DNA of 64,000 nt from Knoellia locipacati (GTDB lineage: Bacteria > Actinomycetota > Actinomycetes > Actinomycetales > Dermatophilaceae): the NCBI RefSeq assembly GCF_007992835.1, contig NZ_BKBA01000003.1, positions 186,001 through 250,000 on the forward strand, written 5' to 3'. Within the stretch, counting starts at the first letter, position 1; each line of letters starts with the position of its first letter. A program made the position numbers and the translations under genes. Below the pieces are notes generated by a model. It saw only the letters and a program-made list of their open reading frames with translations. It searched no databases and was not told the DNA's origin. This document shows, piece by piece, positions 49,736 to 59,916 of the stretch.

Positions 49736-52471
49736 TCAGTCCTGGAGGAAGACGAGCGCCATCGGGGTCTGCTCGCTGCCCTGACCCAGCGGGTTGTCGG
49801 CGAACATCTCCTCGAACCGCGACGTGTCGCCGGGGACGTCGCTGCCGAGGACGTTGCGACCGATGTCGTTGGCATCCATGACGATCGTGCCGGCGAACGT
49901 CTCCCGGTATGCCGCGGGCACCCGGTCGCGGATCGCGGCCGAGAGACGTGCGGCCACCCGGTCGGGGTCCTTGGGCGCGAGCTTGGCGGAGACGTTGGAC
50001 GGGTACGCGCTGTACTCGGTCGGGCCGTCGATGGCCGCGATGTCGTTGCCGACGAGCTCGTAGAAGAGCCCCTTGCGACCCAGGACCTTGCCCACGGCAC
50101 CGCCGGCAGCGGCATACAGGACGCGGGGAAGCCCGGCCTCCTCGATGGCGAGCTGCATCGTGAAGGGCGACCCGAGACCGATGCCGGCAGGGGTGCGCGT
50201 GACGTACTTGGACAGCACCCGCGCCGGCTTGCCGACCTTGATGTCCCAGATGAAGTAGGACCGGCCCTGGGTGATGGCGATGATCTTCTCGGAGATGAAG
50301 AGGTACCACCGACCCTGGGTGGCAGCGCCGTGCTCCGGGCCACCGGCGGGCAGGGCCTCGAAGAACTCGTCGATGCGCGGCAGCACCTTGGCGTCGAGGT
50401 CGTCGTCGGCGGCGAAGAGCTCGGTGCGCAGCGGGTAGCGACGGACCGTCTCGCCCCGCGCCGTCGTGATGTCGAGGGACTTGCCCGCATTGGGCTCGAC
50501 GTCGGCCTTGGGCGCGGCCTGGGCCACGGCCTTGTCGACCTGCGGCGCCTCGTCGAAGTACTCCTGGAGCCACAGCTCGAGGTTGATGAGGCGCCAGAAC
50601 ATCATCGTGTCGGCGTTGTTGCTGCCCTTGATCCAGCCCTCGAAGGCGTGCAGCACCTCGGTCTGGTCGAAGTAGGGTCGGTTCGCGAACTCCTCGCTGA
50701 GGAAGATCGAGTAGAAGTGGTTCTTGAGCCGCATGAACCACTCGGACTGCGGCGTCGTGAACCCGATCTTGTTGCGGCGACGGTTGATCGACTCCGGCAG
50801 CAGGCCACGGGTGGCGTCACGCAGGATGCGCTTGTTCCAGCCGTCCTTGATGATCGCCTCGTCGGTGAGGCTGAAGATGAACTTCACGACCTCCTTGTCG
50901 AGGAACGGCACGCGCCCCTCGAGGCTGAACCGCATCGTGTTCTTGTCCTCGTAGCGCAGCAGGCTCGGGAGGCTGTTGTGGAACAGGTCCTCGATGAGGC
51001 GCTTCTTGAGGTTGGACTGCTCGACGGGGAAGCGCTCGTCGGTGAAGCGCGAGGTGAAGTCGCGGTTGAGCAGCGAGGTCACCGGCACGTCCTTGCGGCC
51101 CTTGAGCTTGGCCTTGACCCGGAAGCGGCCGAGCCGGAAGAGGACGTCGAGCGACTTGCTCAGCTCGGCGGCGGCGGCCTTGGCACCCTGCGCGCGCAGC
51201 TGACGGAGGTAGACCGCGTAGTAGGGGATGTAGCCGGCCATCATCTCGTCGGCGCCCTGGCCGTCGAGGAGGACGGTGACGTGCTTGGTCGCCTCACGCA
51301 TCACCTGGAACTGCGCGTACGGCCCACTCGAGATGAGCGGCTCCTCCTGCGTGCGGACGAAGTCGCGCAGGTCGGCCTTGAAGTCCTCGGGCTTGGGCAG
51401 GATCTTGTGGCCGTCGACGTGCCCCTCGCAGATGTCGAGGACCTCGTCGACGTACTTCTCCTCGTCGTTGATCGAGTTCGGGAAGACGGCGCTGAAGGTG
51501 TTCTGCTGCACGCCGACCGACTCGGTCCGCTCGTCGCCCTCGTTGATGAGCTGGTTGATGACGACGGCCACGGCAGAGCTGTCGAGCCCGCCCGAGAGCG
51601 AGGTCCCGACCGGCACCTCGGACTGCAGCCGCAGGCGCACGGCCTCGATGAAGCGCTCCTTGTACTCGGCGGCGGCCGCCTCGTCGTAGGGGCGCTGCTC
51701 CTGGGCCAGCTCGGCGAGCTCCTCGCGCAGGCGTGTGAACATCGACCGCCGTATGCCGTCCGCATCCGCCTCGAGCATCTCTCCCGGCTGGAGCCGCTCG
51801 ATGCCGTCGAAGAACGTCTCGGTGCCGTCCTCGTGGGCGCGGAACCTCAGGTAGCGGTAGATCGAGCGCTCGTTGGGCTTCTTCTCGTAGAGGCCACTGG
51901 CGAGGATCGGGCGGATCTCGCTCGCGAAGAGCAGCACCTCGCCCTGCGACGCCCCACCCCCAGCGTCTGCGGATTCGGTGGTTCCAGCGACCCCATCCGC
52001 AGACGCAAGAGGAGCAGCGGGAGCCGGCACACGGCATACGTAGACGGGCTTGATCCCGAAGTGGTCGCGCGCGAGGGTGAGCCGCTGCTCGTCGCGGTCC
52101 CAGATGGCGAGCCCGAACATGCCGTTGAAGCGGTCGAACGCCTCGCTGCCCCACTGCGCGAACGACTGGAGGACGACCTCGGTGTCGCTGTCGGTCTCGA
52201 ACGTGCGGCCGAGGCCCTCGAGCTCGGCCCGCAGGTCGAGGTAGTTGTAGACCTCGCCGTTGTAGGCGATCGAGTAGCGGCCGTCCGCCGTGGCCATCGG
52301 CTGCTGGCCGTGAGCGACGTCGATGATGGACAGGCGCCGGTGCGCGAGGCCGCAGGGGCCGTCGACGAAGATGCCCTCGCCGTCGGGTCCACGGTGCTGC
52401 TGGACGTCGTTCATCGTGCTCAGGAGCGCCTCGTCGGCGCTCAGGCCGTGGTAACCGGCAATGCCACACAT
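49736..52471 (-). CDS. asnB: Asparagine synthetase with C-terminal CofE-like (F420 gamma-glutamyl ligase-like) domain
   Basis: A 911-residue protein, about 270 longer than usual AsnB. It has the N-terminal glutaminase (Cys2 in MCGIAGYHG, RLSIIDVAHGQQPM, YNGEVYNY) and the synthetase PP-loop SLSGGLDSSAVAVV, with GQGADEMMAGYIPYY. After the normal end near residue 650 there is a linker and a second domain (about 690-911): WYLFISEKIIAITQGR, PAGIGLGSPFTMQLAI, ELVGNDIAAIDGPTEY and VMDANDIGRNVLG, reminiscent of stand-alone F420-0:gamma-glutamyl ligase-like proteins. Residues ~150-172 are a Pro/Ala/Ser-rich insertion coding for an inverted repeat. The extra domain's family is a moderate-confidence call. 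Confidence 0.82.
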   Translation of the reverse strand: MCGIAGYHGLSADEALLSTMNDVQQHRGPDGEGIFVDGPCGLAHRRLSIIDVAHGQQPMATADGRYSIAYNGEVYNYLDLRAELEGLGRTFETDSDTEVVLQSFAQWGSEAFDRFNGMFGLAIWDRDEQRLTLARDHFGIKPVYVCRVPAPAAPLASADGVAGTTESADAGGGASQGEVLLFASEIRPILASGLYEKKPNERSIYRYLRFRAHEDGTETFFDGIERLQPGEMLEADADGIRRSMFTRLREELAELAQEQRPYDEAAAAEYKERFIEAVRLRLQSEVPVGTSLSGGLDSSAVAVVINQLINEGDERTESVGVQQNTFSAVFPNSINDEEKYVDEVLDICEGHVDGHKILPKPEDFKADLRDFVRTQEEPLISSGPYAQFQVMREATKHVTVLLDGQGADEMMAGYIPYYAVYLRQLRAQGAKAAAAELSKSLDVLFRLGRFRVKAKLKGRKDVPVTSLLNRDFTSRFTDERFPVEQSNLKKRLIEDLFHNSLPSLLRYEDKNTMRFSLEGRVPFLDKEVVKFIFSLTDEAIIKDGWNKRILRDATRGLLPESINRRRNKIGFTTPQSEWFMRLKNHFYSIFLSEEFANRPYFDQTEVLHAFEGWIKGSNNADTMMFWRLINLELWLQEYFDEAPQVDKAVAQAAPKADVEPNAGKSLDITTARGETVRRYPLRTELFAADDDLDAKVLPRIDEFFEALPAGGPEHGAATQGRWYLFISEKIIAITQGRSYFIWDIKVGKPARVLSKYVTRTPAGIGLGSPFTMQLAIEEAGLPRVLYAAAGGAVGKVLGRKGLFYELVGNDIAAIDGPTEYSAYPSNVSAKLAPKDPDRVAARLSAAIRDRVPAAYRETFAGTIVMDANDIGRNVLGSDVPGDTSRFEEMFADNPLGQGSEQTPMALVFLQD
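51963..52006. repeat. Inverted repeat inside the asnB coding region
   Basis: Perfect 12-bp arms GCGTCTGCGGAT (51963-51974) and ATCCGCAGACGC (51995-52006) with a 20-bp centre. It encodes part of the extra low-complexity segment of the glutaminase domain (ASADGVAGTTESADAGGG) absent from ordinary AsnB, so it looks like an in-frame insertion. Confidence 0.8.
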
Positions 52472-52535
52472 GCGTTGGGGACCTCAGTTCTGCTCAGGGG
52501 TTCCGGTCAAGCCTGCCACGAGTCGGGCCGGGCGC

Positions 52536-54120
<1,585 letters not shown>

Positions 54121-54150
54121 ACGCACAGGCTACCGGCGGCCCCCCGAGGA

Positions 54151-54225
54151 CGACTTATTGCCCATTCGGGCCGCCGGGCGGGTGCTGACCGCACCGCGCA
54201 CGGCGCCCGAATGGGCAATGAGTCG
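54151..54225. repeat. Long inverted repeat, CGACTTATTGCCC type
   Basis: Arms 54151-54171 and 54205-54225 match at 20 of 21 positions around a 33-nt centre. The outer CGACTTATTGCCCATT is shared with the in-gene repeat at 57263-57340. It occupies the gap between the guaA promoter and the snapalysin-like 3' end. Confidence 0.85.
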
Positions 54226-54234
54226 TGGACGGGA

Positions 54235-54876
54235 TCAGCGCCAGAGGGTGTTGACCTCGGAGGCCTCGACCGAGTCCGGGTACGGGTTGGTGCACGACGG
54301 GCCGGGGCCACCACCGGACATGAGCTTGCTGCACGGCTGCGTGTAGCGGTCCGGGAGGCCGAGCGCGTGCCCGGTCTCGTGCGTGACGATCCGCAGCGGC
54401 GCGTACGTGTTGGCCTGCGAGTAGTCCATGAAGACGTAGCCGTCGCCGTTGCCGCTGCCGTAGTAGTACGAGCCGCGCGAGTCGTTGCCCTCGTAGTACT
54501 TGAGGGCGCCGGCCGCGCCGTCGCGCTCGACGAGCTGGACGTTGCTCACCCGGGAGTTCCAGATGGCCGCGTTCTGGTCGATGAGCGCGTCGAAGCTCGG
54601 TGCCTGCGAGTCGTCGTAGTAGACGACGTAGGCCGCGGCCCGGCTCTGCTTCGCGCCGGAGGCGTCCTCGCGGGCGACCTCCTTCTTGGCCTCGGCGAGC
54701 TGCTTCCCGAGGGCCGCCTGGATCTTGGGGTCGAGCGAGCCCTTCGTGTATGCCGCGACGCCGCGGCTGTCGCCGTGGTCGGGTGCGGCGACGGCCCCGG
54801 TGGGGGCGCTGGTCAGCGCAGCGGCACCTGCGGCGGTGACGAGTGCAGCGGCGAGGGATCGGCGGAGGCGTGCCAT
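54235..54876 (-). CDS. Secreted snapalysin-like metalloprotease (M7 type)
   Basis: A 213-residue protein. A signal peptide is clear ([21 protein letters not shown], cleavage near APTGAVAA-A). A charged helical pro-region (about 40-75) precedes a compact catalytic domain with [13 protein letters not shown], which is the HExxHxxGxxD zinc signature of snapalysin. [19 protein letters not shown] precedes it, as in Streptomyces SnpA. ATG 54876 has GAGGAA upstream. Likely a small secreted neutral protease. Confidence 0.87.
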   Translation of the reverse strand: MARLRRSLAAALVTAAGAAALTSAPTGAVAAPDHGDSRGVAAYTKGSLDPKIQAALGKQLAEAKKEVAREDASGAKQSRAAAYVVYYDDSQAPSFDALIDQNAAIWNSRVSNVQLVERDGAAGALKYYEGNDSRGSYYYGSGNGDGYVFMDYSQANTYAPLRIVTHETGHALGLPDRYTQPCSKLMSGGGPGPSCTNPYPDSVEASEVNTLWR

Positions 54877-55012
54877 GAACGGTTCCTCATTCCTTGACTG
54901 GTCCGTGCCCGTCGTGGTCGGGGCACCCTTCCTGTCTAGGCGTCGGTCCGCCAACAGCCCCTCAGCGCGGGGTCAAGAGTCGGTCAGCCGGGTCTGCGGT
55001 CGGTCAAGTTGG

Positions 55013-55378
55013 TCAACGCGACCCCAAACGGCCCTCGACCTCGCGGGCGACCTGGCGCTCGACCCAGAACGACAGGAACGGCACGCAGCCGGCGAGCATG
55101 ACGCCGACCATCCTGGGCAGCGACCACCCCACCTTGAAGCCGAGGTTGGCCGTGGCGACGAGGTAGACCATGTAGATGAAGCCGTGCGGCTGGGGCCACC
55201 AGTGCAGCGGGTTCTGGGCGCCCTTCATCGACGTGCCGTACTCGAGGACCATCTCGACGACGAGCACGAGCAGCCCGATGCCGACGACGAACGCCATGAC
55301 CTTGAAGAAGGTCAGCGCCTTGCGTGCGGCGGTCTCGTCCCGGATGACGCCCGAGGTGCGCTGGTCCACATCGCTCAT
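55013..55378 (-). CDS. DUF3817 membrane protein
   Basis: A 121-residue protein with three hydrophobic helices (about 26-46, 60-78 and 85-103) and the HWWPQPHGFIYMVYLVATANLGFK signature region of DUF3817 (cut here to PQPHGFIYMVYL). It is coupled to SURF1 upstream (stop and ATG separated by one base). DUF3817 proteins often neighbour cytochrome oxidase-related genes; function unknown. An ATG at 55396 would add six residues. Confidence 0.83.
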   Translation of the reverse strand: MSDVDQRTSGVIRDETAARKALTFFKVMAFVVGIGLLVLVVEMVLEYGTSMKGAQNPLHWWPQPHGFIYMVYLVATANLGFKVGWSLPRMVGVMLAGCVPFLSFWVERQVAREVEGRLGSR

Positions 55379-55379
55379 G

Positions 55380-56162
55380 TCACTCACGTCTCCCATTGTC
55401 ACCGCTCGCGTCGACCTGGTCGGCAGCGGCCCGCCCAGCCGCCTCCTGCCGCCCCTCGTCCCGCACGATCCGCCACCACATGTAGAGCGCGAACGCCGCG
55501 AAGGCCCACCACTGCAGTGCGTATGCCGCGTTGCGCCACTTGAACCCCGTCTCCCCCGACGGGGTGGGGACCCGCTGCATCGACCCGAGCGACGCGGGTG
55601 CGGCGGCGGGCTCCTCCTCCTGCTGGAAGACGAAGGCGTTGTAGAGGTCGCCGGGCCAGCGTCCGACGAGGACCGAGGTGTCGACCGAGGCGAGCTGACC
55701 CTGCGGAGGTGCGTCACCGGCATACGGGGACTCGGGTGGAGCCAGCCCACCCGTGACGGTGACGGTTCCGGTCGGGACCGGCGGCAGGTCCGAGGGCGAG
55801 GTGACGAAGCCGCGCAGCACCGGCAGGGTCGCCCCGCTGGACGCGACCCGCAGCGGCGCCACGACCCAGAAGCCGGTGCGTCCGTCGAGGCGGCGGTTCG
55901 CGACGACGACCTGGTCGGTCCCGAACTCGCCCGTCGCTGTCACCGGGCGCGTGCCGAGCTCCCCGGGGAAGTCGGAGTGGGGTCGCAGGACGGTCTGGAC
56001 CGGCACCGGTTGCTGCGACCGCGCCCTGTCCAGCGACTCACGCAGGGCCTCGTCCTCGGCGACCCCGAGCTGCCACCGCCCGAGCTGGACGAAGGCGATG
56101 ACGACGAGCACGGCGACCGCGAGCAGCGCGAGGTTGCGGGGCTTGAGCGCGGTCCGGAGCAC
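55380..56162 (-). CDS. SURF1-family cytochrome oxidase biogenesis protein
   Basis: A 260-residue protein with an N-terminal transmembrane helix (NLALLAVAVLVVIAFVQLGRWQL), a periplasmic domain with RPVTATGEF, RTGFWVVAPLR and VLRGFV, and a C-terminal helix (YALQWWAFAAFALYMWW). The GRWQL after the first helix and the YALQW before the second are SURF1 hallmarks. It assists haem a insertion into the aa3-type oxidase. GTG 56162 lies 7 nt after TAGGCT on the minus strand (leaderless). Confidence 0.92.
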   Translation of the reverse strand: MLRTALKPRNLALLAVAVLVVIAFVQLGRWQLGVAEDEALRESLDRARSQQPVPVQTVLRPHSDFPGELGTRPVTATGEFGTDQVVVANRRLDGRTGFWVVAPLRVASSGATLPVLRGFVTSPSDLPPVPTGTVTVTGGLAPPESPYAGDAPPQGQLASVDTSVLVGRWPGDLYNAFVFQQEEEPAAAPASLGSMQRVPTPSGETGFKWRNAAYALQWWAFAAFALYMWWRIVRDEGRQEAAGRAAADQVDASGDNGRRE

Positions 56163-56241
56163 GCAGCCGAGCCTAAACCGGTGACCTGAGGGGAAACTCG
56201 GTGGCTCGACGTCGGTGCCGACTCCTACCTTTGGGGACGAG

Positions 56242-58047
56242 ATGCCGACGAAACCCTGGCCCTATGCCCTCGAGGCCGATGCCACTCCCCCGACCGACGC
56301 CGACCGCCTCCTGCTCTGGCTGGTGCGGCGGCAGTGGCGCACCGTCGTCGGCGGTGCCGCGTTCGGCATCCCGTGGATGTTGTCGATCGCCCTCGTGCCC
56401 GCCGCCATCGGCAAGGCCATCGACGACGGGCTCGTCGCGCGCGACGGTCGGGCGCTGTTGCTCTGGTCCGGCGTCATCATGGGCATGGGTCTCGTCAGCG
56501 CCGCCACGACCAACCTGCGGCACTGGTTCGCGGTGCGCAACTGGCTCTTCGCGGCGTTCCGATCGGCGATCGTCACCGAGCGCGCGGTCCGTCGCGCCGG
56601 CCCGGCCCTGACCCGCGACAAGCCGGCCGGCGAGGTGCTCACCGCCTTCGCCAACGACTTCTGGAAGGTCGGCCAGGTCTTCGACGTGTCGGCGCGGTTC
56701 ACCGGGGCGATCGCGAGCTTCGTCGTCGTCTCGGTCATCCTGCTCAAGGGCTCGGTGCTGCTCGGGCTCGTCATGCTCGTCGGCGGACCGCTGCTGCTCG
56801 CCTCGCTCGCGTTCGTCATGCGCCCGCTCCAGAAGCGCCAGGAGGCGCAGCGGACCGAGTCCGGCGCCCTCACCGCGCTCGGGGCCGACACCGTGTCGGG
56901 CCTTCGCGTGCTCCGTGGCGTCGGTGGTGAGGAGACCTTCCTGAGCCGGTATGCCGGTCAGTCCGGTCGCGTCCGTGCCGCCGGTGTGCGGCTGTCGGGG
57001 GTCCAGGCGCTGCTCGACGCCTCGCAGGTGCTGCTGCCCGGGGTGTTCGTCGTCGTCGTCACCGGGCTCGGCGCCCACCTCGCGGTCGCCGGTGACATCA
57101 CGCCGGGGCAGCTCGTCGCGTTCTACGGCTACACGGCGTTCCTCACGATGCCGCTGCGCACGGCGACCGAGTTCGTCAACAAGCTCATCACCTCACGGGT
57201 CATGGCGCGCCGCCTCGTCGCGATCCTCGTCGCCGAGCCCGACCACCCGACGGGCCAAGGGGCCGACTTATTGCCCCATTGGGACGCTTCCGACCCAGGT
57301 TCGCCTCCCGCGGACCGGTCCCAATGGGGCAATAAGTCGGACGTTCCGGCAAGAAGCGAGCTCGTGGACCCGGCGTCGGGCGTGCGCGTGCTGCCCGGCG
57401 AGCTCACCGCGATCGTGTCGGCGAACCCCGAGGACTCCGCGGCCATCGCCGCCCGCCTGGGTCGCACCGTCGCGGGGCGCCACGGCGTCACCCTGGGCGG
57501 TGTCGCGATCGACGACCTGCCGATCGAGCTCGTGCGCCGCACCATCGTCGTGTCGCAGTCGGACCCGCACCTGTTCAGCGGGCCCGTCCGCCGCGAGCTC
57601 GGCGCCGAGACGACCGACCCCCAGGGGTCCCCCGACGACGACGCGCTGCTGGCCGCCCTCCACACCGCCGACGCGATGGATGCGATCGAGTCGATCGACG
57701 GCGGCCTCGACGGTGAGCTCGAGGAGCGCGGCCGCTCGCTCTCGGGCGGGCAGCGCCAACGGCTCGCCCTCGCCCGCGCGCTCCTGCGCGACCCCGAGGT
57801 CCTCGTCCTCGTCGAGCCCACGAGCGCGGTCGACGCGCACACCGAGGCCCGCATCGCCGAGCGGATCCCCAAGCACCGCAACGGATCCACGACCGTCATC
57901 GTCACGGCGAGCCCGCTCGTGCTCGACCGGGCCGACCGCGTCCTCCTCGTCGAGGACGGCACCGTGACCACCGAGGGGACGCACCGCGACCTCGTGCGCA
58001 ACCACCCGGCATACCGACGCGTCGTGCTGCGCGGAGAGGAGGACTGA
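56242..58047 (+). CDS. ABC exporter half-transporter with degenerate Walker A/B (subunit 1)
   Basis: A 601-residue type IV ABC protein. Six membrane helices (about 30-330) precede an ATPase domain (about 370-600). The signature RSLSGGQRQRLALARALL is intact, but Walker A is replaced by VSANPEDSAAIAARL and Walker B reads VLVLVEPTSAVD with the usual Asp lost. It can therefore supply only the signature half of an ATP site, with subunit 2 giving the rest. An inverted repeat at 57263-57340 is translated in the linker between the domains (ADLLPHWDASDPG, then DRSQWGNKSDV). The start at ATG 56242 is chosen by family length. Confidence 0.88.
   Translation: MPTKPWPYALEADATPPTDADRLLLWLVRRQWRTVVGGAAFGIPWMLSIALVPAAIGKAIDDGLVARDGRALLLWSGVIMGMGLVSAATTNLRHWFAVRNWLFAAFRSAIVTERAVRRAGPALTRDKPAGEVLTAFANDFWKVGQVFDVSARFTGAIASFVVVSVILLKGSVLLGLVMLVGGPLLLASLAFVMRPLQKRQEAQRTESGALTALGADTVSGLRVLRGVGGEETFLSRYAGQSGRVRAAGVRLSGVQALLDASQVLLPGVFVVVVTGLGAHLAVAGDITPGQLVAFYGYTAFLTMPLRTATEFVNKLITSRVMARRLVAILVAEPDHPTGQGADLLPHWDASDPGSPPADRSQWGNKSDVPARSELVDPASGVRVLPGELTAIVSANPEDSAAIAARLGRTVAGRHGVTLGGVAIDDLPIELVRRTIVVSQSDPHLFSGPVRRELGAETTDPQGSPDDDALLAALHTADAMDAIESIDGGLDGELEERGRSLSGGQRQRLALARALLRDPEVLVLVEPTSAVDAHTEARIAERIPKHRNGSTTVIVTASPLVLDRADRVLLVEDGTVTTEGTHRDLVRNHPAYRRVVLRGEED
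57263..57340. repeat. Perfect 22-bp inverted repeat inside an ABC transporter gene
   Basis: Arms 57263-57284 and 57319-57340 are fully complementary around a 34-nt centre. The outer CCGACTTATTGCCCCATT matches the repeat at 54151-54225 in 15 of the first bases. It is translated in frame in the linker between membrane and ATPase domains. The A+T-rich TTATTG core is alien to the local codon usage, so insertion of a mobile or amplified palindrome is likely. Confidence 0.88.
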
Positions 58048-58050
58048 CCG

Positions 58051-59844
58051 ATGACACCGATCCTCACCCAGATCGGCGACACCGACCACGCGAAGCGCTC
58101 GCTGCCCATCGCGAGCCGCCAGACCGTCGTCGCGCACACGCGGGTCCTCCTGCGCGACCACCGCCGGCCGCTGCTCGTCGTGCTCGCGCTGCACGGCCTC
58201 GCCGCGCTCGTCGGCCTCGTCGGGCCGTGGGTCGTCGGGCAGGTCGTCGAGGAGGTCACACGGTCGGGTGCGCAGGCCGCGAGCCTGCGCCGGATCGACG
58301 TCCTCATCGCCCTCCTCGTCGCCGCGATCCTCACCCAGACCGTCCTCACGTGGTTCGCCCGCAGGGCGGCGTTCATCCTGTCCGAGCACGTCTTCGCGCG
58401 GCTGCGTGAGGACTTCGTGCGCGACGCCGTGCGGCTCCCGCTGTCGACACTCGAGCGCGCCGGCACCGGCGACCTCGTGGCGCGCACGACCAACGACATC
58501 GACGCGATGACCCACGTCATCCGCTTCGGCATCCCCGCGATCGTCGTGTCCGTCATGACCGTGACCGCGACCGTCGTCGCCGCGGTCCTCACCTCACCGC
58601 TGGCCGCGCTGGCGCTGCTCACTCCCCTGCTCGTCCACGTGCCCTCGAGCCGCTGGTACCTCAAGCGCGCCGGACAGGTCTATCTCTGGGAGCACGCGAG
58701 CTATGCCCGGCTCAACTCCGTCGGCGCCGAGACCATCGACGGTCTGCGCACGATGGACAACCTCGGACTGTCCGCCGAGCGCGGCGCCCGGTTCGACGAG
58801 GCGCTCGACGAGGCCGGGCGTGCCGAGCGGGTCGGCGTCGGCCTGCGGTTGCGCTGGTTCCCGTGGCTGGAGATCGGCTTCTTCCTGCCCATCGCCGTGT
58901 CCGTCCTCTGGGGCGGCTGGCTCGCCTGGAACGGCCACGTCTCGATCGGCGCCGCCACCGCGGTGACGCTCTACATCCAGCAGATGCTCGACCCTCTGGG
59001 CGACCTCATCAGCTGGCTCGACGAGATCCAGTTCGCTGCGACCTCCCTGTCGCGTGTCCTCGGTGTCGGCGAGGTGCCACCCGACCGCGTCGCCACCGGT
59101 GAGCAGCCGCTCGGCGAGACGATCGAGGTCGAGGACGTCCGCTACTCCTACCGCGAGGGGCGCGACGTCCTGCACGGTGTCTCGCTGACCCTGCGACCCG
59201 GTGAGCGGCTCGCGATCGTCGGGCCGTCCGGCGCCGGCAAGTCAACGCTCGGGCGCCTCATGGCCGGCATCGACGGCCCTCGCACGGGCCGCGTCACCGT
59301 CGGTGGCGTCCCGCTCGTCGACCTCACCCTGCCCACGCTGCGCGGGGAGGTCGCGCTCGTGACCCAGGAGCACCACGTCTTCGTCGGCACCGTCGGCGAG
59401 AACCTCCGCCTCCCGCGCCCGTCCGCCTCCGACGACGACGTGTATGCCGCGCTCGACGCGGTCGACGCGGCCGGATGGGTCCGGGCGCTGCCCGACGGTC
59501 TCGACACCACCGTGGGCTCGGGTGGGCACGTCCTCACCGAGGCCCAGGCGCAGCAGCTCGCCCTCGCCCGTCTCGTCCTGGCCGACCCGCACACCCTCGT
59601 CCTCGACGAGGCGACCTCGCTGCTCGACCCTCGCGCCGCGCGCCACCTCGAGCGCTCGCTCGCGGCGGTGACGCAGGGCCGCACCGTCGTCGCGATCGCG
59701 CACCGGCTGCACACGGCATACGACGCCGACCGGGTCTGTGTCGTCGAGGACGGTCGGATCACCGAGCTCGGCACGCACGACGAGCTCATCGCGCGGGACG
59801 GCGCGTACGCCGCGCTGTGGCGCGCCTGGCGAGACGAGGACTGA
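58051..59844 (+). CDS. ABC exporter half-transporter with degenerate signature (subunit 2)
   Basis: A 597-residue type IV ABC protein with six helices (about 40-320) and an ATPase domain with intact Walker A VGPSGAGKSTLGRLM, Walker B HTLVLDEATSLLD and H-loop IAHRL. The signature reads LTEAQAQQLALARL instead of LSGGQ. Together with subunit 1 this yields one complete ATP site (Walker A/B from here, LSGGQ from subunit 1) and one fully degenerate site. It starts 3 bp after subunit 1. The substrate is unknown: lipids, peptides or drugs are typical. Confidence 0.9.
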   Translation: MTPILTQIGDTDHAKRSLPIASRQTVVAHTRVLLRDHRRPLLVVLALHGLAALVGLVGPWVVGQVVEEVTRSGAQAASLRRIDVLIALLVAAILTQTVLTWFARRAAFILSEHVFARLREDFVRDAVRLPLSTLERAGTGDLVARTTNDIDAMTHVIRFGIPAIVVSVMTVTATVVAAVLTSPLAALALLTPLLVHVPSSRWYLKRAGQVYLWEHASYARLNSVGAETIDGLRTMDNLGLSAERGARFDEALDEAGRAERVGVGLRLRWFPWLEIGFFLPIAVSVLWGGWLAWNGHVSIGAATAVTLYIQQMLDPLGDLISWLDEIQFAATSLSRVLGVGEVPPDRVATGEQPLGETIEVEDVRYSYREGRDVLHGVSLTLRPGERLAIVGPSGAGKSTLGRLMAGIDGPRTGRVTVGGVPLVDLTLPTLRGEVALVTQEHHVFVGTVGENLRLPRPSASDDDVYAALDAVDAAGWVRALPDGLDTTVGSGGHVLTEAQAQQLALARLVLADPHTLVLDEATSLLDPRAARHLERSLAAVTQGRTVVAIAHRLHTAYDADRVCVVEDGRITELGTHDELIARDGAYAALWRAWRDED

Positions 59845-59900
59845 GGGACCGGGTCCCATGCTCTGCGTGGGCGGACTGAGGGACCGGGTCCCACGCTCTG
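59838..59900 (+). repeat. Direct repeat (period 35 bp) starting at the ABC subunit 2 stop codon
   Basis: GGACTGAGGGACCGGGTCCC begins at 59838 and again at 59873, with GCTCTG shared after one mismatch. Each copy has the GGGACC/GGTCCC palindrome. The first copy includes the last codon and stop of the transporter gene. It could serve as a terminator. Confidence 0.75.
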
Positions 59901-59916
59901 GGAGGGCAGGCAAACC

